The notes under the pieces: model-generated
Database searches by the model: none
Told to the model about the DNA's origin: nothing
The model's input: the letters and a program-made list of their open reading frames with translations, nothing else
Assembly (NCBI RefSeq): GCF_004403305.1
Contig: NZ_SOHE01000060.1
Coordinates: 1 to 64,000, forward strand
From: Cryobacterium frigoriphilum
GTDB lineage: Bacteria; Actinomycetota; Actinomycetes; Actinomycetales; Microbacteriaceae
Direction of reading: 5' to 3'
DNA: 64,000 nt
In this document: one piece after another, positions 8,214 through 15,691 of the stretch
Layout: every line of letters starts with the position of its first letter
Position numbering within the stretch: the stretch's first letter is position 1
Program-made: the position numbers and the translations under genes

Positions 8214-9124
8214 GCGCTGACCTCGTCCCGACGAAAGCGACGCAGGAACAGGCCGATCAGACCCACAAAACCAGCGGCGACGAGGCCGACCAGCACCGAT
8301 CCGAAGATGGGCGCCCACGGCTTGCCGGGGTCACCGCCGGCGGCTCCGGCGTACTCCACGATCAGCCGCCCGATGCCGCCGCGCAACCCGATCGAGACCT
8401 CGGCGACGACGCTGCCGATGACCGCGCTGACCGCCGCGAGGCGCAGCGCCGGCAGCAGGTAACCGACGCTCGCGGGCAGGCGCAGCCGCCAGAGGGTCTT
8501 CCACCAGCCGACCGCGTAGCAGTGCATGAGGTCGACATGGTGGGCATCGGGTGAGCCGAGGCCCCGCAGGGCGCCGACGGACACCGGGAAGAAGGCGAGG
8601 TACGAGGCGATCAGGGCCACCGACATCCAGTTCTCCCAGGCGAAGGCCCCGATTTCGACCTGGGCGCCCCAGCGGCGCACGAGCGGCGCGATCGCGATGA
8701 GCGGCACGGTCTGGCTGAGCACGATCCACGGCAGGATGGCCGATTCGGCGAGGCGAAACCGCTGCATCAGCAGCGCGAGCGCGAGCCCCACGGTGACCCC
8801 GACGATCCAACCGACGGCGGCAATGCCGAGCGTGAAGGCGCACGCCCCCAGCACGGCCAGCCAGAGCGGCAGCGCCGTGGCTGCCCCGGTCACGGGCTCG
8901 AACAGCCGCGCCACCATCGTGGCCAGGTGCGGCATGGCCAGGTCGCTCGTGCGGGGCAGCACGGTCAGGTCGCCGATCACGACACCGTTGCCCGGGCCGA
9001 AAAACTTGTATAGCTCCCAGACCAGTGCGAGACCGACCACGCCGAGAACGCCGAACAGCGCGGGGCGGGCGAAGCGCGGCATCCGTCGATCGCGAACCGC
9101 CGCGCGCGTGGCAGGCGGCGTCAC
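8210..9124 (-). CDS. ABC transporter permease (SsuC/TauC type), second of two
   Basis: A 304-residue permease with about seven hydrophobic segments and the contact loop DLMHCYAVGWWKTLWRLRLPASVGYLL near residues 200-225. It is clearly diverged from the permease at 6574-7350. Relative to that protein it carries an insertion between the first two membrane segments (about residues 45-85, FGPGNGVVIGDLTVLPRTSD and onward) that should lie outside the membrane. Its start overlaps the preceding oxidoreductase stop and its stop overlaps the ATPase start, both by four bases, so the operon is tightly coupled here. Confidence 0.87.
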   Translation of the reverse strand: MTPPATRAAVRDRRMPRFARPALFGVLGVVGLALVWELYKFFGPGNGVVIGDLTVLPRTSDLAMPHLATMVARLFEPVTGAATALPLWLAVLGACAFTLGIAAVGWIVGVTVGLALALLMQRFRLAESAILPWIVLSQTVPLIAIAPLVRRWGAQVEIGAFAWENWMSVALIASYLAFFPVSVGALRGLGSPDAHHVDLMHCYAVGWWKTLWRLRLPASVGYLLPALRLAAVSAVIGSVVAEVSIGLRGGIGRLIVEYAGAAGGDPGKPWAPIFGSVLVGLVAAGFVGLIGLFLRRFRRDEVSA

Positions 9125-10137
9125 TGCGTGGCCACGATGTGCTCGGCGAGCGCGGGAATCACGGTCTCGCCGTAGACGCGCAGGGTCTCCTCTTTGTTGT
9201 CGTGCTGCAGGTAGCCGGCAAAGTGGTCGACGCCGATGGCCTGCAGCGCCCGCAGCTTCTCGATGTGGTCGTTCGCGGTTCCGAGCAGGCAGAACCGGTC
9301 GACGATCTCGTCGGGCACGAAGGCCGCGTGCTCGTTGCCGACCCGGCCGTGCTGGTTGTAGTCATAGCCGGCGCGCCCAGAGATGTAATCCGTGAGGGCC
9401 TGCGGAACCGCAGAGTCGGTGCCGTATTTGGCGACGATGTCTGCGACGTGGTTGCCGACCATGCCGCCGAACCAGCGGCACTGGTCGCGCATGTGGGCCA
9501 GGTCGGTGCCGATGTACATGGGCGCGGCGACGCAGAATTTAATGGATGCCGGATCCCGGCCCACATTCGCGGCCGCGGCCCGAACGGTGGTGATCATCCA
9601 TTCGGCCACGTCGAGGTCGGCCATCTGCAGAATGAAGCCGTCGCCCACCTCGCCCGCGAGCTTCAGGGCGAGGGGGCCGTAGGCGGCGACCCAGACGTCG
9701 AGGGTGGAGCCACTGCTCCACGGAAACCGCACGGTCGCGCCGTTGTAGTGCACCGGGCGGGAATTGGCGAGCTCACGAATCACATGGATGGATTCGCGCA
9801 GGGTCTTCAGCGTCGTCGGCGCGCCGTTGGTGGCGCGCACCGCGGAGTCGCCGCGGCCGATGCCGCAAATGGTGCGGTTGCCGTACATCTCGTTGAGGGT
9901 CGCGAAGGTCGAGGCGGTGACCGTCCAGTCCCGGGTGGCGGGGTTCGTGACCATGGTGCCGACGATGATTCGACTGGTTTCGGCCAGAATACGGCTGTAG
10001 ATCACATAGGGCTCCTGCCAGAGCAGGTGCGAGTCGAAGGTCCAGACGTGGCTGAAGCCGTGCGCCTCGGCCAGCCTGGCCAGCTGCACCGTGCGGGCCG
10101 ACGGCGGATTGGTCTGCAGTACTGCTCCGAAGTCCAT
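9121..10137 (-). CDS. Luciferase-like (F420-type) oxidoreductase in the pyrimidine operon
   Basis: A 338-residue (beta/alpha)8 flavin- or deazaflavin-dependent oxidoreductase of the luciferase-like superfamily. Segments such as TMVTNPATRDWTVTASTF and ICGIGRGDSAVR resemble methylenetetrahydromethanopterin reductase and related F420 enzymes more than the FMN monooxygenases at 39336 and 47100. It sits between dihydropyrimidinase and the transporter genes. The first step of the reductive route, reducing uracil to dihydrouracil, has no other candidate in the operon, since I see no PreA/PreT-type dehydrogenase. I infer that this enzyme may reduce (or oxidise) a pyrimidine with F420H2. An FMN-dependent oxygenase role like that of RutA is the main alternative. 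Confidence 0.82.
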   Translation of the reverse strand: MDFGAVLQTNPPSARTVQLARLAEAHGFSHVWTFDSHLLWQEPYVIYSRILAETSRIIVGTMVTNPATRDWTVTASTFATLNEMYGNRTICGIGRGDSAVRATNGAPTTLKTLRESIHVIRELANSRPVHYNGATVRFPWSSGSTLDVWVAAYGPLALKLAGEVGDGFILQMADLDVAEWMITTVRAAAANVGRDPASIKFCVAAPMYIGTDLAHMRDQCRWFGGMVGNHVADIVAKYGTDSAVPQALTDYISGRAGYDYNQHGRVGNEHAAFVPDEIVDRFCLLGTANDHIEKLRALQAIGVDHFAGYLQHDNKEETLRVYGETVIPALAEHIVATQ

Positions 10138-10146
10138 GGGGCTCCC

Positions 10147-11586
10147 TTAGATGAGGTACTGGCTCAGGCCGCGCTTGATGAACCGGCCGTCACCCTTGGC
10201 GCCGAGGTACTCTCCGCGGTCGATCACGACCTTGCCGCGGCTGATGACCGTGTCGACGTGGCCGTCGATCTCGAACCCCTCGTAGGCGGAGTAGTCCATG
10301 TTCATGTGGTGGGTTTTGCCTGGCCCGACTCCGATGGAGGTGTGCCCGTTCGGGTCGTAGACCACCACGTCACCGTCGGCACCGGGCTGCAGCACCCCCT
10401 TTGTGCCGTGCATGCCGAACATGCGTGCCGGGGTCGTGGAGCAGACCTCGACCCAGCGCTCGAGGGAGATCTTGCCGTCGACCACGCCCTGGTAGAGCAG
10501 GTCCATGCGGTGTTCGACCGAACCGATACCGTTGGGAATCTTTGAGAAGTCCGCGAGGCCCATGTCTTTCTGACCCTTCATGCAGAACGGGCAGTGGTCG
10601 GTGGAGACCATCTGGATGTCGTTGGTCGCGAGGCTCTGCCACATGTGGTGCTGATGCCCCTCGGCGCTGGCCCGCAGCGGGGTCGAGCAGACCCACTTCG
10701 CGCCCTCGAAGCCGCCCCACTCGTCGCTCCGGGCGCCGAGGTTGTCTTCGAGCGAGAGGTACAGGTATTGCGGGCAGGTCTCACCGAACACGTTCTGGCC
10801 CCTGTCACGGGCCTGGGCGATCTGATCGACGGCCTGCTTCGCGCTGACGTGCACAACATAGAGAGGAGCGCCGGTGAGGTTGGCGAGCATGATCGCCCGA
10901 TGGGTGGCCTCCTCCTCGGCCTGCCAGGGACGGGTCAGCCCGTGATACAGCGGGCCCGTGTTGCCGGCGGCGACCGCCTGCTGCACGAGCAGGTCGATGA
11001 CGCTGCCGTTCTCGGCGTGCATCATGATCATGCTGCCGTTGCTCGCGGCGCGCTGCATGGCCTTGACGATCTGGCCGTCATCGCTGAGAAACACGCCCTT
11101 GTAGGCCATGAACAGCTTGAAGCTCGACACCCCCTCGGCGACGAGCTCGTCCATCGCGGTCAGCGAACTGTCTTGCACGTCGGAAAGAATCTGGTGGAAG
11201 CCGTAATCGATCGCGCACTGACCGGATGCCTTCTCGTGCCATTTTCGGTACTGCTCCAGCACGTTCTCCCCCGCGTACTGCACCACGAAGTCGACGATGC
11301 TCGTCGTGCCGCCCCACGCCGCCGCACGGGTGCCGGTCTCGAAGGTATCGCTGGCCTCGGTGCCGCCGAACGGCATCTGCATGTGGGTGTGGGCATCGAT
11401 GCCGCCGGGAATCACATACTTTCCGCGGGCGTCGATGACGCGATCGACGTTGGCTTCCACGTCGAAGCCCAACAGCGTCGAGCCGGGCGCCAGCACCGCG
11501 GCGATGGTCTCCCCGTCGATCAGCACGTCGGCCGTGGCAGAACCCGTGGCGTTCACCACGGTGCCGTTTTTGATGAGCGTCTTCAT
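10147..11586 (-). CDS. hydA: Dihydropyrimidinase (D-hydantoinase family)
   Basis: Opens the ring of 5,6-dihydrouracil or dihydrothymine to the N-carbamoyl beta-amino acid in the cytoplasm. The 479 residues match the family length. Binuclear metal ligands are all visible: His66 and His68 (GGIDAHTHMQ), the lysine to be carbamylated, Lys157 (SSFKLFMAYKG), His190 (MMHAENGS), His246 (YVVHVSAK) and Asp330 (STDHCPF). It is nine bases downstream-coupled to the oxidoreductase gene and follows beta-ureidopropionase. Hydantoins are alternative substrates for the family. Confidence 0.94.
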   Translation of the reverse strand: MKTLIKNGTVVNATGSATADVLIDGETIAAVLAPGSTLLGFDVEANVDRVIDARGKYVIPGGIDAHTHMQMPFGGTEASDTFETGTRAAAWGGTTSIVDFVVQYAGENVLEQYRKWHEKASGQCAIDYGFHQILSDVQDSSLTAMDELVAEGVSSFKLFMAYKGVFLSDDGQIVKAMQRAASNGSMIMMHAENGSVIDLLVQQAVAAGNTGPLYHGLTRPWQAEEEATHRAIMLANLTGAPLYVVHVSAKQAVDQIAQARDRGQNVFGETCPQYLYLSLEDNLGARSDEWGGFEGAKWVCSTPLRASAEGHQHHMWQSLATNDIQMVSTDHCPFCMKGQKDMGLADFSKIPNGIGSVEHRMDLLYQGVVDGKISLERWVEVCSTTPARMFGMHGTKGVLQPGADGDVVVYDPNGHTSIGVGPGKTHHMNMDYSAYEGFEIDGHVDTVISRGKVVIDRGEYLGAKGDGRFIKRGLSQYLI

Positions 11587-11632
11587 GGCATCCTCTGTTT
11601 CGGTGCTGAGTCAGAAACGGCTGGCGAGAGGG

Positions 11633-12490
11633 TTAGGGCGCGACGAGTTCCTCATAGCTGTCGGGGCGACGGTCGCGGTAGAACTGCCAGGAGTTGCGCA
11701 CCTGACGGATCAGGCCGAGGTCGAGGTCGCGGATGACGATCTCCTCGGTGTCGGTCGAGGCGACCGCGCCGACGTAGTTGCCCTGCGGGTCAACGAAGTA
11801 GGAGCTGCCGTAGAACGTGACGGCCTCGTCGCCGAACTCGCCGTTCTCGGTGCCGATGCGGTTGTTGGCGCCGATGTAGTACTGGTTGGCGACCGCCGCG
11901 GCGGGCTGCTCGAGTTCCCACAGGCGGTTGCTGAGACCGGGTTTGGTCGCCGAGGGGTTGAAGACGATCTCGGCGCCATTGAGGCCGAGCGCCCTCCAGC
12001 CCTCGGGAAAGTGCCGATCGTAACAGATGTAGACGCCGACCTTGCCGACCTTCGTGTCGAAGACGGTGTAGTCGGTGTTGCCGGGGCGAAAGTAGAATTT
12101 CTCCCAGAACTGCGGCAGGTGCGGAATGTGATGCTTGCGGTACTTGCCGAGAACCGTGCCGTCGGCGTCGATCACCACGGCCGTGTTGTACAGCACCCCG
12201 GGGCGTTCCTCCTCGTACATCGGCACAATGATCACCATGCCGAATTCGCTCGCGAGCTTCTGGAAGCGCGCCACGATCGGGCCCGGAATCGACTGGGCAT
12301 AGTCGTAGTAGTTGGCGTCCTGCACGATGCCGAAGTACGGCCCGTGAAACAGCTCCTGAAAGCAGATGATCTGCGCGCCCTGCGCGGCGGCCGTGCGCAC
12401 GAATCCCTCGTGCTTGGCGATCATCGACTCTTCGTCGCCGGTCCAGGTCGCCTGGGTGATTGCCGCTCGCACGATGTTCGTGTCGCTCAT
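11633..12490 (-). CDS. Beta-ureidopropionase (nitrilase superfamily)
   Basis: Hydrolyses N-carbamoyl-beta-alanine or N-carbamoyl-beta-aminoisobutyrate to the beta-amino acid, CO2 and ammonia. It has 285 residues with the nitrilase catalytic triad Glu46 (FQELFHG), Lys119 (YRKHHIPH) and Cys156 (VYICYDRHFPEG). It is the first gene of the operon, with a good GGAAGG ribosome binding site. It faces the F420 importer genes across a 272-bp divergent region holding a pair of direct repeats. Context with dihydropyrimidinase supports the ureidopropionase assignment over other carbon-nitrogen hydrolases. Confidence 0.92.
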   Translation of the reverse strand: MSDTNIVRAAITQATWTGDEESMIAKHEGFVRTAAAQGAQIICFQELFHGPYFGIVQDANYYDYAQSIPGPIVARFQKLASEFGMVIIVPMYEEERPGVLYNTAVVIDADGTVLGKYRKHHIPHLPQFWEKFYFRPGNTDYTVFDTKVGKVGVYICYDRHFPEGWRALGLNGAEIVFNPSATKPGLSNRLWELEQPAAAVANQYYIGANNRIGTENGEFGDEAVTFYGSSYFVDPQGNYVGAVASTDTEEIVIRDLDLGLIRQVRNSWQFYRDRRPDSYEELVAP

Positions 12491-12520
12491 ACTGTGCCTT
12501 CCGCTTGAGTTGCTCTGGCC

Positions 12521-12546
12521 GTGTTCGTCAGTCTGTGTTCGTCAGT
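12521..12546. promoter_or_regulatory. Direct repeats upstream of the pyrimidine operon
   Basis: Two exact copies of GTGTTCGTCAGT, at 12521-12532 and 12535-12546, with a 14-bp period. They lie about 30-55 bases before the beta-ureidopropionase start, downstream of an AT-rich patch (about 12560-12577) that could hold the promoter. The arrangement suits an operator in the leader or early transcribed region; the regulator is unknown. Confidence 0.4.
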
Positions 12547-12671
12547 ATCTGGGGTGCAGATTTCTATATTGTTTCTGCCGGTGACGCGCGCATTAAGCAT
12601 CCTGTCGGCGCCGGGGCCCGCGGGCAAGCAATTTCTCGTCGCGTGTCCAGATTGGAATAGGCTGAGTTACA

Positions 12672-12735
12672 GACCGCCGGTTGGCTATGACCGGTCGAGC
12701 TGACCTGGATTTGGGCAGCAGTCCCGCACCTGCCC
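12672..12735 (+). promoter_or_regulatory. Possible structured leader of the F420 importer operon
   Basis: Two stem-loops can form in the last 90 bases before the importer gene. The first is at 12672-12696, where GACCG pairs with CGGTC, or alternatively CCGGT (12677-12681) with ACCGG (12690-12694). The second is GGGCAG (12713-12718) with CTGCCC (12730-12735). The first has two competing pairings. I recognise no known riboswitch class, and chance pairing is common in GC-rich DNA. Confidence 0.3.
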
Positions 12736-12762
12736 GCACCACCTCTGACTCGAAAAGGTCTC

Positions 12763-13770
12763 ATGACACGTCGCTCTGTCCGCGCGCGCACCGTTCTTGC
12801 CCTGCTTGCCGGTTCGGCCCTGTTGCTGAGCGGCTGCGCCACTGACCCGGGCTCGCCGCCCGAGGGCCAGGTGGCGACCCGGGAGGCGGGGTATCCGCTG
12901 ACCCTGAGCAACTGTGGTGTGCAGGTCACCGTGCCGGCCGCGCCGGAGCGCGTCGTGACGATCAAGTCTTCGACGACCGAGTTGATGCTCGCGCTCGGAC
13001 TCGGCGACCGCATTGTGGGTTCGGCCTTTCTCGACGGCCCGCTGCCGGACTCTCTCGCCGACGCCGGCGCCGACCTCACCGTGATCAGCGACTTCGTGCC
13101 CGGGCCCGAGGCCACACTCGGCCTGACCCCCGATTTCGTCTACGGCGGCTGGGAGTCGAACTTCTCCGCCGACGGCGTCGGTGAGCGGTCGGCCCTGACC
13201 GAGATCGGCGTGGGCAGCTACGTCTCCCCCGCCGCCTGCAAGGGTGACTTCATGCCCGACCCGCTCACCTTCGACACGGTCTTCGACGAGATCAGGGAGG
13301 CCGGCGCCATCTTCGGGGCAACGGATACCGCGGCCGAGCTGGTCCAGAGCCTCGAGTCCGACCTGGCCGCCCTCGCGCCCGTCGACACTGCGGAGTCTCC
13401 GACCGCCCTCTGGTATTCCAGCGGCACAACGACACCATATGTCGGTGCGGGCATAGGTTCACCCGCGATGATCATGCAGGCCGCTGGGCTCACGAACATA
13501 TTCCAAGATGTGCATGACACCTGGAGTTCGGTGGGCTGGGAGTCGATCATCGAGGCGAACCCCGACGTAATCGTGCTCGTTGACGCCACCTGGAACACCG
13601 CGGCCGACAAGATCACGAACCTCGAAACGAGCGCCGCAACGCAGAACCTCGACGCTGTGCTGAACGAGCGCTACATCGTGCTGCCGTTCGCGGCGACCGA
13701 AGCAGGCATCCGCAATGTGGAAGCCGCCGCGTCGACGATCGACCAGCTCGCCGCATTCGACCTGGACTGA
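12763..13770 (+). CDS. Substrate-binding lipoprotein of putative F420-0/Fo importer
   Basis: A 335-residue periplasmic-binding lipoprotein of the BtuF/FepB (cluster A) type, with Cys25 in LLLSGCATD. The ligand domain begins with the usual APERVVTIKSSTTELMLALGLGDRIVG segment. It is the first of three transporter genes followed directly by cofD. A family of such binding proteins beside F420 genes in actinobacteria has been proposed to import F420-0. That assignment is established only as a prediction. Siderophore or cobalamin uptake is the family default, but no siderophore or B12 genes are near. Confidence 0.8.
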   Translation: MTRRSVRARTVLALLAGSALLLSGCATDPGSPPEGQVATREAGYPLTLSNCGVQVTVPAAPERVVTIKSSTTELMLALGLGDRIVGSAFLDGPLPDSLADAGADLTVISDFVPGPEATLGLTPDFVYGGWESNFSADGVGERSALTEIGVGSYVSPAACKGDFMPDPLTFDTVFDEIREAGAIFGATDTAAELVQSLESDLAALAPVDTAESPTALWYSSGTTTPYVGAGIGSPAMIMQAAGLTNIFQDVHDTWSSVGWESIIEANPDVIVLVDATWNTAADKITNLETSAATQNLDAVLNERYIVLPFAATEAGIRNVEAAASTIDQLAAFDLD

Positions 13771-13775
13771 GGGCG

Positions 13776-14864
13776 ATGATGGGTCGGGCGATTCGGCAGG
13801 CACCGGGCAGGGCGCCGCGCACCACGAGGTCGCTCGCGCACGCCCGATTTCTGCTCGCGCTCACCCTCGCCGTGGTGGGCCTCGTGCTGATCGTGATGCT
13901 CGCGGTGACCATCGGACCGGCGAATGTGAGCCTCGCGCAGGTGAGCGGCAGCATCCTGGGCCATCTGGGGCTGGGCGCAACCGGCACGGATTCCGGGGCG
14001 GTGCCGCTGCTGATCGACTCGATCGTCTGGGAGCTGCGGCTGCCGCGGGTGCTGACGGCGGCGATCGTCGGTGCCGGGTTGGCCGTGAGCGGCGCGGTCA
14101 TGCAGAGCGTCACCCGCAACCCGCTCGCCGACCCGTACCTGCTCGGGCTCTCGAGTGGCGCGTCGCTCGGCGCGGTCTGCGTCGTCATTCTCGGTGTCGG
14201 CTTCGCGCTGCCGGCCGCCGCGTTTCTCGGCGCCCTCGCCGCGCTCTTCGCGACGCTCAGCATCGCCAGGGTCGGCGGCACGATCACGCCAGCGCGGGCG
14301 GTACTCGCCGGCCTCGCGATCGCCCAGCTCGCCGGCGCCGGAACCTCGTTCATCATCTTCTGGTCGGCCAAGGGTGATTCCTACCGGGAGATTCTGAACT
14401 GGCTGCTCGGCTCCGTTGCCGGTGCCACCTGGAACAGCGTCATCATCAGCGGCACGGCCCTCGCGCTCGTCGGTACCGGCGTGGTGCTCGCCGCGACCCG
14501 GCTCGACGCCTTCGCGTTCGGCGACACCGCCGCCGCGAGCCTCGGCATCAACGTGAACGCGACCCGCTGGGCGCTGCTCGGCTCGGTAGCGCTGCTGACC
14601 GGCGCGATGGTCGCCGTGAGCGGGGCGATCGGCTTCGTCGGGCTGATTCTGCCCCACCTCGTGCGCGGCCTGAGCGGGCCGAGCCATCGTCGGCTGCTGC
14701 CGCTCGTCGCGGTCTGCGGCGCCCTGTTTCTCGTCGTGGCCGACACCCTCGCCCGCACCATCTTCGACCCGCGCGAACTTCCGGTGGGCATCATCACCGC
14801 CTTCATCGGCGTTCCGGTCTTCATTGTGCTGATCAAGAGAAAGAAGTCCTCCGCATGGTCGTAG
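13776..14864 (+). CDS. FecCD-type permease of putative F420-0/Fo importer
   Basis: A 362-residue permease of the FecCD/BtuC family with about ten membrane segments. Family hallmarks include WELRLPRVLTAAIVGAGLAVSGAVMQ and TRNPLADPYLLGLSSGASLGAV near residues 90-130, and FVGLILPHLVR near residue 290. It starts five bases after the binding-protein stop and its end overlaps the ATPase start by ten bases. It would act as a homodimer in the membrane. Confidence 0.9.
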   Translation: MMGRAIRQAPGRAPRTTRSLAHARFLLALTLAVVGLVLIVMLAVTIGPANVSLAQVSGSILGHLGLGATGTDSGAVPLLIDSIVWELRLPRVLTAAIVGAGLAVSGAVMQSVTRNPLADPYLLGLSSGASLGAVCVVILGVGFALPAAAFLGALAALFATLSIARVGGTITPARAVLAGLAIAQLAGAGTSFIIFWSAKGDSYREILNWLLGSVAGATWNSVIISGTALALVGTGVVLAATRLDAFAFGDTAAASLGINVNATRWALLGSVALLTGAMVAVSGAIGFVGLILPHLVRGLSGPSHRRLLPLVAVCGALFLVVADTLARTIFDPRELPVGIITAFIGVPVFIVLIKRKKSSAWS

Positions 14865-15691
14865 CAGTACCGGGGTCAACCGCGGGGGTCGTGATCGAGA
14901 ACCTGAGCTTCTCGATTGACGAGCAGGTCATTCTGGCGGGGGTGAGCGCATCCGTCGCCGCCGGAACCGTGACCGGCCTGCTCGGGCCGAACGGCGCGGG
15001 CAAGTCCACCCTGTTGCGGCTCGTCGGCGGGCTCGCCACGCCGGCCTCGGGGTCGGTGACCCTGGGCGGCGATGAGATCGGTGCCATGCCGCGGCGGGAG
15101 GCGGCCCGGCGCATCGCGCTGCTCGAGCAGAACACCGCGCCGAGCGTCGACCTGTCGGTCGAGGATGTCGTGCTGCTCGGCCGCATTCCGCACCGCACCC
15201 GCCTGCTCGGCACCTTCGGCGGCGATGACGACCGGGCCGTCGCGGCCGAATCACTCGCGGCCGTCGGGGCCGGTGAACTCGTCGACCGGATGTGGCACAC
15301 CCTCAGCGGCGGCCAGCAGCAGCGCGTGCAGATCGCCCGCGCACTCGCCCAGCGGCCTAGCCTGCTGCTGCTCGACGAACCGACCAACCACCTCGATGTC
15401 AGCGCGCAGCTCTCGCTGCTGAGCCAGGTCGGCGGCCTGGGGACCACCGCGATCATGGCGCTGCACGACCTCAACCTCGCGGCCGCGTTCTGCGACCACA
15501 TCCTGCTGCTGCAGGACGGAAAGCTCGTCGCGGCCGGAACCCCCGCCGAGGTACTCGTGCCCGAGATCATCGGCGAGGTCTACGGGGTCGAGTGCGACAT
15601 CATCGAGCATCCCCGTGACGGACATCCGGTGATCGTGTTCTCGGCGCCGCGCACCGCCGTGGCACCCATGCGTGCGGCGGCGTCGGCATGA
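14855..15691 (+). CDS. ATPase of putative F420-0/Fo importer
   Basis: A 278-residue ABC ATPase of the FecE/BtuD type. Walker A is GPNGAGKST, the signature is LSGGQQQR, Walker B is LLLLDEPTNHLD, and the switch His follows in MALHDLNLAAAF. It overlaps the permease gene by ten bases and the cofD gene by four (ATGA), so all four genes form one transcription unit. The direct coupling to cofD is the best sequence evidence that the transporter serves F420 metabolism. Confidence 0.92.
   Translation: MVVAVPGSTAGVVIENLSFSIDEQVILAGVSASVAAGTVTGLLGPNGAGKSTLLRLVGGLATPASGSVTLGGDEIGAMPRREAARRIALLEQNTAPSVDLSVEDVVLLGRIPHRTRLLGTFGGDDDRAVAAESLAAVGAGELVDRMWHTLSGGQQQRVQIARALAQRPSLLLLDEPTNHLDVSAQLSLLSQVGGLGTTAIMALHDLNLAAAFCDHILLLQDGKLVAAGTPAEVLVPEIIGEVYGVECDIIEHPRDGHPVIVFSAPRTAVAPMRAAASA

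Noticed and set aside
12640..12762. Cobalamin riboswitch before the BtuF-like gene
   Set aside because: The conserved B12-box segments of cobalamin riboswitches were not found, and the downstream genes point to F420 rather than B12.
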